Shown piece by piece: positions 1-7,795 of a stretch of DNA of 64,000 nucleotides; position 1 is the stretch's first letter, and the number at the start of each line of letters is the position of its first letter. The DNA is from Parabacteroides faecis (GTDB lineage Bacteria > Bacteroidota > Bacteroidia > Bacteroidales > Tannerellaceae). A program made the position numbers and the translations under genes. Below the pieces are notes generated by a model. The model saw only the letters and a program-made list of their open reading frames with translations, made no database searches and was not told the DNA's origin. Location: contig NZ_BMPB01000007.1 in NCBI RefSeq assembly GCF_014647375.1, positions 310,001 to 374,000 on the forward strand, read 5' to 3'.

Positions 1-1
1 G

Positions 2-379
2 ACATTGAGCCTCGACGTACAATCCATTACACCGGAAGCCGTGAAGTTGCTCGGCTCTTACGGCTGGCCCGGCAATGTCCGCGACCTCGAGAATGCCGTA
101 CAAAGTGCCATGATACTGTGTACCGACGGTACGATCCGTCCCGAACACCTGCCCGACCGGGTGAAAGGATACGAACTGGCAGAGGAACAATCCGTAGCAG
201 GAAGCGGCGGAAACAGTATCCGGGAGATTAATGCGCAAATAGAAAAAGAACTGATACTCGAAACGCTCCGGAAACATAGTTTCAACCGGACACTGACAGC
301 CGAAGCACTCAATATCAGCCGGAAAACACTGTTCAACAAAATGAAACGGTACGGACTGGATTCAGCGATTGATAAATAG
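2..379 (+). CDS. Sigma-54-dependent response regulator, C-terminal part (gene starts before the window)
   Basis: Only the last ~126 residues are present; the frame is open to the left edge. The sequence begins at the end of the AAA+ sigma-54 activation domain, seen as GWPGNVRDLENAV, which matches the conserved GWPGNVREL box of NtrC-family activators. The final ~45 residues form a Fis-type helix-turn-helix ending in the usual ALNISRKTLFNKMKRYGL pattern. The protein would bind enhancer-like sites and hydrolyse ATP to open RpoN promoters. Its receiver or sensor domain lies outside the window, so the signal is unknown. It is followed by a repeat hairpin and a separate promoter for the downstream oxidoreductase operon. 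Confidence 0.9.
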   Translation, partial: TLSLDVQSITPEAVKLLGSYGWPGNVRDLENAVQSAMILCTDGTIRPEHLPDRVKGYELAEEQSVAGSGGNSIREINAQIEKELILETLRKHSFNRTLTAEALNISRKTLFNKMKRYGLDSAIDK

Positions 380-384
380 CAGAC

Positions 385-503
385 GACAGTTGACAAGTGA
401 CAGTTGACAGATGATAACTCAATAATTTACACATTGATTTTTAAACCGTCAACTGTCACTTGACAACCATCAACTATCAACTGTCACTTGTCAACTGTCA
501 ACT
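385..503. repeat. TTGACAG-type inverted repeat, copy 1
   Basis: Left arm (385-410) is built from GACAGTTGACAAGTGACAG-like units and the right arm (about 474-503) is its near-perfect complement, with a third partial complement at about 448-466. The same units recur at 25.17 kb and 38.40 kb. Sits between the regulator stop codon and the promoter of the oxidoreductase operon, so it could act as a 3'-end hairpin of the upstream mRNA. Confidence 0.8.
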
Positions 504-542
504 AAAAAATGAAGCAACCCTTGTTTTTATAACATTAGTTCT

Positions 543-550
543 TAACTTTG
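543..550 (+). promoter_or_regulatory. Bacteroidetes-type promoter of the 2-oxoacid oxidoreductase operon
   Basis: TAACTTTG matches the -7 consensus TAnnTTTG, with TTGT at 521-524 as a -33 element 18 bp upstream. The first gene starts at 588, leaving a leader of about 30 nt. Confidence 0.7.
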
Positions 551-587
551 TAGGTCTTACACGACATAAAACATAATTAGTTATACT

Positions 588-815
588 ATGGCAAAGATAA
601 AAGGAGCGGTCGTTGTTAACCAGGAACGCTGCAAAGGGTGCAACTTATGTGTAGTTGCCTGCCCCAGCGATGTACTGGAATTACACCCGCGTGAAGTGAA
701 CAACAAAGGGTACCATTATGTGTACATGAAAAACCCTGATGCTTGCATCGGTTGCGCCAGTTGCGGATTGGTTTGTCCCGACGGCTGTTTAACCATCTAC
801 AAAGTAAAAATATAA
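588..815 (+). CDS. korD: 4Fe-4S ferredoxin subunit of 2-oxoacid:acceptor oxidoreductase
   Basis: A 75-residue bis-[4Fe-4S] ferredoxin. Cys15, 18, 21 and 25 (CKGCNLCVVACP) and Cys53, 56, 59 and 63 (CIGCASCGLVCP) form two complete cluster-binding sites. As delta subunit it passes electrons from the thiamine-bound oxoacid intermediate to a soluble ferredoxin in the cytoplasm. It opens the operon and is 7 nt upstream of the alpha subunit. Length and gene order agree with the KorDABC/VorDBAC type found across Bacteroidales. The 2-oxoacid specificity (2-oxoglutarate, branched-chain oxoacid or other) cannot be settled from this subunit. Confidence 0.92.
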   Translation: MAKIKGAVVVNQERCKGCNLCVVACPSDVLELHPREVNNKGYHYVYMKNPDACIGCASCGLVCPDGCLTIYKVKI

Positions 816-822
816 AACAAAT

Positions 823-1902
823 ATGGCAGAAGAGATAAAATTAATGAAGGGAAACGAAGTCGTCGCCCATGCAGCTATACGCTACGGTGTAGACGGATAC
901 TTCGGATATCCTATCACTCCGCAGTCGGAGATCCTGGAAACCCTGATGGCCGAAATGCCGTGGGAAACAACCGGAATGGTAGTACTGCAAGCCGAAAGTG
1001 AAGTAGCAGCTATCAACATGGTGTATGGTGGTGCCGGTACAGGCAAACGTGTAATGACTTCATCTTCCAGTCCTGGTGTCAGCCTGAAACAGGAAGGTAT
1101 TTCTTATATCGCAGGTGCCGAACTGCCTTGTTTAATTGTAAACGTAATGCGTGGCGGTCCCGGTCTGGGAACGATCCAGCCGAGCCAGGCAGACTATTTC
1201 CAGACAGTGAAAGGTGGCGGACACGGCGACTATCGCCTGATCACCCTCGCTCCTTCTTCCGTACAGGAGATGGCTGACTTTGTCGGATTAGGATTCGACC
1301 TCGCTTTCAAATATTGCAATCCGGCTATTATCCTTGCCGACGGTATCATCGGCCAGATGATGGAAAAAGTGGTTATGCCTCCTTTCCGTCCGCGTAAGAC
1401 AGAAGAAGAGATCATCGCCGAATGTCCGTGGGCTGTACAAGGTAAAACGAAAAATCGTAAAGCCAATGTGATCACTTCACTGGAACTCGATCCGGCGAAG
1501 ATGGAAGAAAACAACCTTCGTTTCCAGGCTAAATACCGCAAGATTGAAGAAAACGAAGTACGCTACGAAGAGTTCCAGTGCGACGACGCAGAATATCTGC
1601 TGGTTGCTTTCGGTTCTTCTGCCCGTATCTGCCAGAAAGTGGTAGAGATCGCACGTGGAGAAGGTATCAAACTCGGGTTGTTACGTCCGATCACGTTGTG
1701 GCCGTTCCCGACAAAAGCGATTGCCGCTTATGCCGATAAGGTAAAAGGTATGCTTTCTGTCGAATTGAATGCCGGCCAGATGGTGGAAGATATCCGCCTG
1801 GCTGTTAACGGAAAAGTAAAGGTTGAACACTTCGGCCGCCTGGGTGGTATCGTGTTTACTCCGGATGAAGTACTGAATGCGTTAAAAGAAAAGTTATTTT
1901 AA
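823..1902 (+). CDS. korA: 2-oxoacid:ferredoxin oxidoreductase alpha subunit (VorB/KorA family)
   Basis: 359 residues, the normal size of the separate alpha subunit. The N-terminal pyrimidine-binding half contains the YPITP motif at residues 29-33, and the C-terminal domain II region (after about residue 230) follows. With the beta subunit it forms the thiamine-diphosphate site that oxidatively decarboxylates a 2-oxoacid to acyl-CoA and CO2, reducing ferredoxin. Automatic pipelines often name this family 3-methyl-2-oxobutanoate dehydrogenase subunit VorB; whether the substrate is 2-oxoglutarate or a branched-chain oxoacid is not decidable from sequence alone. Internal gene of the five-gene operon 588-3416. 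Confidence 0.9.
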   Translation: MAEEIKLMKGNEVVAHAAIRYGVDGYFGYPITPQSEILETLMAEMPWETTGMVVLQAESEVAAINMVYGGAGTGKRVMTSSSSPGVSLKQEGISYIAGAELPCLIVNVMRGGPGLGTIQPSQADYFQTVKGGGHGDYRLITLAPSSVQEMADFVGLGFDLAFKYCNPAIILADGIIGQMMEKVVMPPFRPRKTEEEIIAECPWAVQGKTKNRKANVITSLELDPAKMEENNLRFQAKYRKIEENEVRYEEFQCDDAEYLLVAFGSSARICQKVVEIARGEGIKLGLLRPITLWPFPTKAIAAYADKVKGMLSVELNAGQMVEDIRLAVNGKVKVEHFGRLGGIVFTPDEVLNALKEKLF

Positions 1903-1907
1903 TTTCT

Positions 1908-2078
1908 ATGATACGCGGAAGTAAAACAGACAGCATATTGACAATCCTGTTCATGGTATTGGCAGCAGCAGCGATCGTTTGCTATTTTGCAGTCGACGAT
2001 CGCCATGTATTCCTCTATTGCGGAGGGGCTGCCATATGCTTCAGACTTGTTCAATATCTACTGAGATTTATTAGTTAA
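1908..2078 (+). CDS. Small membrane protein inside the oxoacid oxidoreductase operon
   Basis: A 56-residue reading frame starting at ATG 1908, 5 nt after the alpha subunit stop and ending 13 nt before the beta subunit start. It has a charged N-terminus (MIRGSKTD), a hydrophobic helix at about residues 9-29, a short polar turn (VDDRH) and a second hydrophobic segment at about 34-56, so it should be a two-helix inner membrane protein. The tight spacing on both sides and typical codon use argue that it is real. I do not recognise a family. It may tether or modulate the otherwise soluble enzyme, which is inference only. Confidence 0.72.
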   Translation: MIRGSKTDSILTILFMVLAAAAIVCYFAVDDRHVFLYCGGAAICFRLVQYLLRFIS

Positions 2079-2091
2079 TTAAGCAACAATT

Positions 2092-2856
2092 ATGGAACTC
2101 AACGAAATAATTAAACCGGAGAATCTGGTCTATACAAAGCCGGAATTGATGAACGACAATCCCATGCACTACTGTCCCGGTTGCAGCCACGGTGTGATAC
2201 ACAAGCTGATCGCTGAAGTGATCGCCGAAATGGGAATGGAAGAAAAAACAATCGGTGTCTCCCCGGTGGGTTGCGCCGTATTCGCATATAACTACCTGGA
2301 TATCGACTGGGAAGAAGCTGCTCACGGACGTGCACCTGCCATCGCAACTGCGATCAAACGCCTGAATCCGGAAAAGATGGTCTTCACTTACCAGGGCGAC
2401 GGCGACCTGGCCGCTATCGGTACAGCCGAAACCATCCATGCTGCCAACCGCGGCGAAAACATCGTGATCGTATTCGTGAACAATGCGATCTATGGTATGA
2501 CCGGAGGTCAGATGGCTCCTACTACCCTCGAAGGGATGCCGACAGCGACTTGCCCTTACGGACGTAACATCGCCCTGAACGGCTATCCGCTGAAGATCGG
2601 CGATCTGCTGGCTCAGCTGGAAGGTACTTGCCTGGTTACCCGCCAGAGCGTACAGACCGCCGCCGCCGTTCGCAAAGCCAAAAAGATGCTTCGCAAAGCT
2701 TTTGAAAACTCAATGGCAGGCAAAGGGACTTCAGTTGTCGAATTCGTTTCCACCTGTTCATCCGGTTGGAAGATGACTCCTGAGAAATCAAATAAATGGA
2801 TGGAAGAGAACATGTTCCCGTTCTATCCGCTGGGAGACTTAAAGAACAAAGAATAA
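2092..2856 (+). CDS. korB: 2-oxoacid:ferredoxin oxidoreductase beta subunit (thiamine diphosphate-binding)
   Basis: 254 residues. CPGCSHG (residues 28-34) is the usual start of the TPP-binding beta subunit, and the GDGD...NN pattern (TYQGDGDLAAIG followed by FVNNAIYGMTGGQ) is the Mg-TPP diphosphate site. It catalyses decarboxylation of the oxoacid on the cofactor and works with KorA, KorC and the ferredoxin subunit. Located between the small membrane protein and the gamma subunit, all in the same direction with short gaps. Confidence 0.92.
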   Translation: MELNEIIKPENLVYTKPELMNDNPMHYCPGCSHGVIHKLIAEVIAEMGMEEKTIGVSPVGCAVFAYNYLDIDWEEAAHGRAPAIATAIKRLNPEKMVFTYQGDGDLAAIGTAETIHAANRGENIVIVFVNNAIYGMTGGQMAPTTLEGMPTATCPYGRNIALNGYPLKIGDLLAQLEGTCLVTRQSVQTAAAVRKAKKMLRKAFENSMAGKGTSVVEFVSTCSSGWKMTPEKSNKWMEENMFPFYPLGDLKNKE

Positions 2857-2873
2857 GTAAATACAAAAACGAC

Positions 2874-3416
2874 ATGAAACAAGAAATAATTATAGCAGGC
2901 TTTGGTGGACAAGGTGTTCTGTCGATGGGTAAGATACTTGCTTATTCAGGCTTGATGGAAGGCAAGGAAGTTACCTGGATGCCTTCATACGGACCCGAAC
3001 AACGCGGTGGTACAGCCAATGTAACAGTGATCCTGAGCGACGACCCGATCAGCTCCCCGATCCTGAACGAATATGACATCGCTATCATCCTGAACCAACC
3101 GTCTATGGATAAGTTCGAAAGCAAAGTGAAACCGGGTGGTATCCTGATCTACGACGGCTATGGTATCCATACACCGGTAAAACGTACCGATATCAGCGTT
3201 TATCGTGTGGACGCGATGGATGCAGCCACGGAAATGAAGAATGAAAAAGCATTCAACATGCTTATTCTCGGCGGTCTGCTGAAGATCGTTCCGATGGTAC
3301 AACTTGAAAACGTGTTGCTGGGTCTGAAGAAGTCCTTGCCCGAACGTCACCACAAGCTGATCCCGATGAACGAAGCGGCCATAAAGAAAGGCATGGAGAT
3401 CATACAGAAAATGTAA
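2874..3416 (+). CDS. korC: 2-oxoacid:ferredoxin oxidoreductase gamma subunit
   Basis: 180 residues from ATG 2874. The start is placed there because MKQEIIIAGFGGQG is the family's normal N-terminus; the frame is open further upstream but overlaps korB. The N-terminal GFGGQGV loop is the characteristic gamma-domain glycine motif that contacts CoA/TPP. Last gene of the operon, followed at once by a terminator hairpin at 3440. Confidence 0.92.
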   Translation: MKQEIIIAGFGGQGVLSMGKILAYSGLMEGKEVTWMPSYGPEQRGGTANVTVILSDDPISSPILNEYDIAIILNQPSMDKFESKVKPGGILIYDGYGIHTPVKRTDISVYRVDAMDAATEMKNEKAFNMLILGGLLKIVPMVQLENVLLGLKKSLPERHHKLIPMNEAAIKKGMEIIQKM

Positions 3417-3439
3417 TCTTGCAAAAAGAATATAAAGAG

Positions 3440-3472
3440 GGGCGTTTCTTTCGTAGAAATGCCCTTTTGTTT
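3440..3472 (+). terminator. Intrinsic terminator of the korD-C operon
   Basis: GGGCGTTTCT (3440-3449) pairs with AGAAATGCCC (3455-3464), one wobble, followed by a T-rich stretch CTTTTGTTTT-like at 3464-3473. Lies 23 nt after the korC stop. It overlaps the region where the next gene's -33 element would be. Confidence 0.75.
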
Positions 3473-3480
3473 TATCTTTG
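3473..3480 (+). promoter_or_regulatory. Promoter -7 box immediately before the porin start codon
   Basis: TATCTTTG fits TAnnTTTG exactly and ends only 6 nt before the ATG at 3487. The transcript would begin at or within a base or two of the start codon, that is, leaderless. The -33 region is weak (TTTCG near 3449-3453). Confidence 0.55.
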
Positions 3481-3486
3481 CAACCC

Positions 3487-5622
3487 ATGAAGCATTGCTT
3501 ATACATATTATTGTTGCTGATAGTATCTGCCGTAACCGTTCAGGCACAACGCGAAGGAGGCCGGGCAGATCAGAGAGGTGGAGGAAGACGTGGCGGCTTC
3601 TCCCTGTCGAACCTGACATCATCGCAGAAAGATATACCGGACAGTCTGCTGGTTGCTGATAGTGCCGCTTTGAAATCCAAACGCATTACAGCCTATCGGC
3701 TCACTCCCTTTCTGGGTGAACCGTATGTAGCACCTATGGATACGAATAAACTGAATTTCAGTAATTCGACATTGGTGGAAAGTAAATCGCTTGCCGTCGG
3801 CTACCTGGCAAACCTGGGCTCTCCGGCACAAACCAAAATATTCACCGAACGACAGGAAGCACGTGATTTCATCTTTGCCGATGCATATGATTATTATATC
3901 ACGACACCTGAAAACGCCTATTTCTACAACACAAAAATCCCTTACACCAACGTTATGTACACCACTGCCGGCGGTAGCACGAACAAGGAAGAACAGTTGA
4001 AAGGGACAATGACCATGAACTTCGGCAAGAAGATCAATGTGGGTGCCGATATCGACTATATCTATGGCCGCGGACATTATAAAAATAATGGTAACAAACT
4101 ATTAAGCTATCGCTTCTTCGGCAGTTACCAAACCGACCGTTATGAATTGCATGCTTCGCTAAGCAACTTTAACTTTGTAAATTATGAGAACGGAGGGTTG
4201 GAAAACGATTCTACCATCAACCATCCGGACGAATATTTCCCGGAAGGACGTCCGTCCGATACCAAATCGTATGATATCCGTTATCTGACAAATGCATGGA
4301 ACCGTGTACGTGGAAAACGCTATTTCCTGACGCAACGATACAATCTCGGTTTCACACGTGAACTGGAAGAAACGGATGAAGAAGGGAACCCGAAGGAAGT
4401 GTTTGTGCCGATATCCAGTATTATCCATACGATCGATTATGAAGATAACCGCCGCCGGTTCATCGCTGACAACACGGCACTGATGGATTCGTCCTATGTG
4501 GTCGATGATAACGGTTTGCGTTTCCCGCGTATCTATGGATTAGGGGCTGCACTCAACGATCAGACATCTGCATGGAATCTGAAAAATACGATCGGCCTTT
4601 CGTTACGGGAAGGTTTTCAGGACTGGGTGAAATTCGGTCTGACCGCTTTCGTCAGGTTGGAAAAACGCAGGTTCAAACTGGAGCCAAGGATAGAAGGACT
4701 CGACTACGGCGAATACGGCCGAGGCCCTTACTTCTCTGTAGACAATATCGACCTGAAGAATTTACCCACAGCAGAGATTTATGATGAGTTCTCCACCTAT
4801 GTCGGAGCGGAACTTTCCAAACGCCAGGGTAGTATCCTGACTTATAATGCACGAGGTGAACTATGTATGGTTGGTAGTGATGTAGGTGAGTTTCGCGTGA
4901 CCGGAGATTTGCAAACCCGTTTCAAGTTATTCAATAAAGATGCCGTTATCAAAGCAGACGCTTACATCAAGAATACAACACCGGCTTTCTACCTGCGCCA
5001 TAATCATTCCCGGTACTTCTGGTGGGACAATCCCGGCTTTAACATGACCCAGCAAATCTATGCGGGAGGTGAAGTTTATCTGGAATCTTCAAAGACGACA
5101 TTAAAAGCGGGTGTAGAAAGTATCCAGAATTATATTTATTTCAATAAGGAAGGATTCCCGGTACAGCATGGAAGCAACTTGCAGGTTGTCAGTGCACGTA
5201 TCAAACAAGACTTCCGTTTCCGTGCTTTCGGATGGGAAAATGAAGTTTGCTGGCAATTAAGCAGTGATAAAAGTGTACTTCCTCTTCCATCGATAAGCGC
5301 TTACTCGAACATGTATCTGGCAGTTAAGCTGGCAAAAGTACTGACCGTTCAATTGGGAGCCAATGTGTATTATAACACGGCTTACTACGCTCCTTATTAC
5401 GAACCGGCCACCCAACAGTTCCAGGTTCAGGATGAAGTAAAAGTAGGTAATTATCCTTTGGTCAATGCGTATGTGAATTTCCACCTGAAACAGGCCCGTT
5501 TCTTTGTGATGGCGTATAACCTGAGCAGCAAGTTTGCTGATCCTAACTATTTCTCTCTGGCCCATTATCCGTTGAATCCGATGGTACTGAAAATGGGTAT
5601 TGCTGTTACATTCAATAACTAA
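3487..5622 (+). CDS. Putative outer-membrane porin (Porin_10 type)
   Basis: 711 residues from ATG 3487. A signal peptide (residues 1-20, ending VQA) is followed by a glycine/arginine-rich segment (about 21-40) and a long region rich in alternating aromatic/polar beta strands, ending in the outer-membrane style terminus GIAVTFNN. This organisation matches the Bacteroidetes 'putative porin' family (Porin_10), predicted to form a beta-barrel in the outer membrane. The substrate is unknown. The neighbouring solute-binding protein gene starts 5 nt downstream, so the two are co-transcribed and may act on the same ligand. An in-frame TTG at 3478 lies inside the promoter and is not the start. Confidence 0.82.
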   Translation: MKHCLYILLLLIVSAVTVQAQREGGRADQRGGGRRGGFSLSNLTSSQKDIPDSLLVADSAALKSKRITAYRLTPFLGEPYVAPMDTNKLNFSNSTLVESKSLAVGYLANLGSPAQTKIFTERQEARDFIFADAYDYYITTPENAYFYNTKIPYTNVMYTTAGGSTNKEEQLKGTMTMNFGKKINVGADIDYIYGRGHYKNNGNKLLSYRFFGSYQTDRYELHASLSNFNFVNYENGGLENDSTINHPDEYFPEGRPSDTKSYDIRYLTNAWNRVRGKRYFLTQRYNLGFTRELEETDEEGNPKEVFVPISSIIHTIDYEDNRRRFIADNTALMDSSYVVDDNGLRFPRIYGLGAALNDQTSAWNLKNTIGLSLREGFQDWVKFGLTAFVRLEKRRFKLEPRIEGLDYGEYGRGPYFSVDNIDLKNLPTAEIYDEFSTYVGAELSKRQGSILTYNARGELCMVGSDVGEFRVTGDLQTRFKLFNKDAVIKADAYIKNTTPAFYLRHNHSRYFWWDNPGFNMTQQIYAGGEVYLESSKTTLKAGVESIQNYIYFNKEGFPVQHGSNLQVVSARIKQDFRFRAFGWENEVCWQLSSDKSVLPLPSISAYSNMYLAVKLAKVLTVQLGANVYYNTAYYAPYYEPATQQFQVQDEVKVGNYPLVNAYVNFHLKQARFFVMAYNLSSKFADPNYFSLAHYPLNPMVLKMGIAVTFNN

Positions 5623-5627
5623 GCCGT

Positions 5628-6452
5628 ATGAAATCCCGGAAGTTACTGGTCGTTTATGTCATCCTGTTGGTATGTGTACTGATAGTCATGTTTCGTCTGT
5701 GGCCGTATAAGAAGGCGCCTGTCGCTCCCAGGGACTATCCGGAAATTAAGGCAGAGGGTATCCTTCGAATGGTTACCGAATATAATCAATCCGGTTATTA
5801 TGTAGCCGGCGATACGATAGAGGGGTTCCAATATGAATTAAGCCAGGCAATCGCCGCCTTGTCCGGTCTGGAAGTTCAGACCCAGCTGGAAATGAGCCTT
5901 GCAGAAAGTTTCAAGGAATTATCGGACAACCAATGCGATGTCATAGCCCGCAATATTCCGATTAACAGTGAAATAAAAGAGAACTACCTGTTTACCGAAC
6001 CGATCGTTTTTAACAAGCAGGTATTGGTACAACGCACGGAAGAATCCAACAACGGCATCAAACCGATCCGTAATCAGCTCGACCTGGCACAAAAGACATT
6101 GTATATCCCCAAAAACTCACCAGCTTTGCTGCGTCTGCAAAACCTGGCACATGAAATAGGCGACACCATCTATGTAAAAGAAGACGAACTTTATTCCAGC
6201 GAACAATTAGCCATCATGGTAGCCAAAGGGGATATCGACTATGCCGTATGCGATCAGCAAATAGCCCGTCTATCCAAAGACAATCTGCCCGAAATAGATA
6301 TCGATACGGATATTAGTTTCACCCAGCTTCAATCGTGGGCCGTACGTAAAGACTCCCCTATCCTGCTCGACAGCCTGAACAGCTGGTTGTCACAAATTAA
6401 GCAGAGCGGTTTGTATGACCAGATTTACAAACGCTATTACGGAAAGAAATAA
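5628..6452 (+). CDS. Membrane-anchored solute-binding protein, SBP_bac_3 family
   Basis: 274 residues. One N-terminal hydrophobic helix (about residues 5-23) lacks a clear cleavage site, so the protein is probably anchored in the inner membrane facing the periplasm. The rest reads as a family 3 periplasmic binding domain: ILRMVTEYN start, GFQYELSQAIAALSGLEVQ, CDVIARNIPI, a second lobe with DIDYAVCDQQIA, and the terminal KRYYGK typical of this fold. It resembles the N-terminal domain of the lytic transglycosylase MltF but has no transglycosylase domain. Amino acid or peptide binding is the family norm; no transporter genes are adjacent. Forms a two-gene unit with the porin. Confidence 0.8.
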   Translation: MKSRKLLVVYVILLVCVLIVMFRLWPYKKAPVAPRDYPEIKAEGILRMVTEYNQSGYYVAGDTIEGFQYELSQAIAALSGLEVQTQLEMSLAESFKELSDNQCDVIARNIPINSEIKENYLFTEPIVFNKQVLVQRTEESNNGIKPIRNQLDLAQKTLYIPKNSPALLRLQNLAHEIGDTIYVKEDELYSSEQLAIMVAKGDIDYAVCDQQIARLSKDNLPEIDIDTDISFTQLQSWAVRKDSPILLDSLNSWLSQIKQSGLYDQIYKRYYGKK

Positions 6453-6470
6453 TTACTTCAAAACAACTCT

Positions 6471-7613
6471 TTACCAGGCATGTGAAGGCAGAATGAACGA
6501 AAAAGTCGAACCTTCACCCAGCCGCGATTCAACCCGGATAGTACCTCCCATCTTCGTCACAAGTCCTTTACAAATAGCTAATCCCAAACCGATACCCTCC
6601 ACATAGTCATTGACCTTGACAAAGCGGTTGAACAGGTTCTGCAATTGCGCCTCAGCGATTCCCTGTCCGGTATCTTTGACATAAAAGTTCAGTTTACCAT
6701 CCCCCAGAGATTCATAGCCCATCGTAATGCTCCCCCTTTTGGTATTCTTGATCGCATTATTGACCAGGTTATTGATTAGCTGGAGCAAACGGATATAGTC
6801 GGCACCAAAAGTACATCTATCCAGTCCCTTTTCCAGGATCAGTTTCACATCTTTCGGCATACGGGGCCTTATGGAAGCATAAGTAGTATCCATCATCTCG
6901 TTCAGGTCGATCGGTGCATAGCTGATCTTTATCGCATCCGCCTCAATCTTCGACAAGTCGAGAATATCATTGATCAATTGCATGAGCAACTGATTATTGG
7001 CTTTTATTATCTCATAATAAGACATACGTTCTTCGTCCGAATCCGCAAAGGCCATCATTTCCGAAAAACCGGTTATTGCATTCAAAGGCGTACGGATCTC
7101 ATGGCTCATATCTGCCAGATATTTAGATTTCAGCTTGTCTGCCATTTCCGCCTTATCACGCTCATCTTCCAGGCGTTTTTCTATTGCCCGTTTCACTGTA
7201 GCGTCACGCCACAATGCGAGTAACAGAGGTTTTCCGTTACTTAAAGAAATCGGATACTTAGCAACCTCAATATATTTAGTCTCTCCGGAAACAGTCTTGA
7301 GCCACCCATGAAATTCGGCCTCTTTTCCCGAACGGATCACCTGTCTATCAACCTCCAGGCGTTCCTCTGCCGACATTAAGGCATTAAAATTCACTTCAGA
7401 GTCATCGTGTCCTTCGATCTGGGATGTATCAATACCCGTTATCTCTTCCATAAATTTGTTCCAGTAAAGATAATTGAAATGATCTTCCGGATCTTTTACA
7501 AATACCCCCAGAGGCAAATGATCTAATATTGTATTAAGTAACTCATGAACTGTATCCGACCCATTTAAGGTTACTTTCTTTTGAAAGCCGTTAGAGCTAT
7601 CATTTATTCCCAT
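6471..7613 (-). CDS. Cytoplasmic PAS-domain hybrid-less sensor histidine kinase
   Basis: 380 residues from ATG 7613 (MGINDSSNG); the frame runs further upstream, but that extension reads as non-coding. A PAS domain covers about residues 25-145, a short coiled coil follows, then HisKA with phospho-acceptor His171 in SHEIRTPLNAITGF, and a HATPase domain with N-box NLVNNAIKNT, G1 DTGQGIAE and G2 GIGLGLAICKGLV. There is no transmembrane segment and no receiver domain, so it senses a cytosolic signal and phosphorylates a separate regulator. It is transcribed towards the porin/SBP pair with 18 nt between the stops; no response regulator gene is adjacent. Confidence 0.88.
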   Translation of the reverse strand: MGINDSSNGFQKKVTLNGSDTVHELLNTILDHLPLGVFVKDPEDHFNYLYWNKFMEEITGIDTSQIEGHDDSEVNFNALMSAEERLEVDRQVIRSGKEAEFHGWLKTVSGETKYIEVAKYPISLSNGKPLLLALWRDATVKRAIEKRLEDERDKAEMADKLKSKYLADMSHEIRTPLNAITGFSEMMAFADSDEERMSYYEIIKANNQLLMQLINDILDLSKIEADAIKISYAPIDLNEMMDTTYASIRPRMPKDVKLILEKGLDRCTFGADYIRLLQLINNLVNNAIKNTKRGSITMGYESLGDGKLNFYVKDTGQGIAEAQLQNLFNRFVKVNDYVEGIGLGLAICKGLVTKMGGTIRVESRLGEGSTFSFILPSHAW

Positions 7614-7766
7614 AATAACTTGCCATTTTTCCAATACGGGCATAAAGATATTAATTTTTATGGTACAGCACCATAGATAAATATGAATTTTCAAAGCTTA
7701 CAGAAAAATACAAGACATTTATTACAAGAGCCAACATTAGTAGTATAGAATTTGACAAATATTATT

Positions 7767-7774
7767 TACCTTTA
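7767..7774 (+). promoter_or_regulatory. Probable promoter of the DEAD-box helicase gene
   Basis: TACCTTTA (one mismatch to TAnnTTTG) with TTTG at 7751-7754 as -33 element. The helicase ATG is at 7796. Confidence 0.5.
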
Positions 7775-7795
7775 CGGTGAATTTAATGATAGAAG

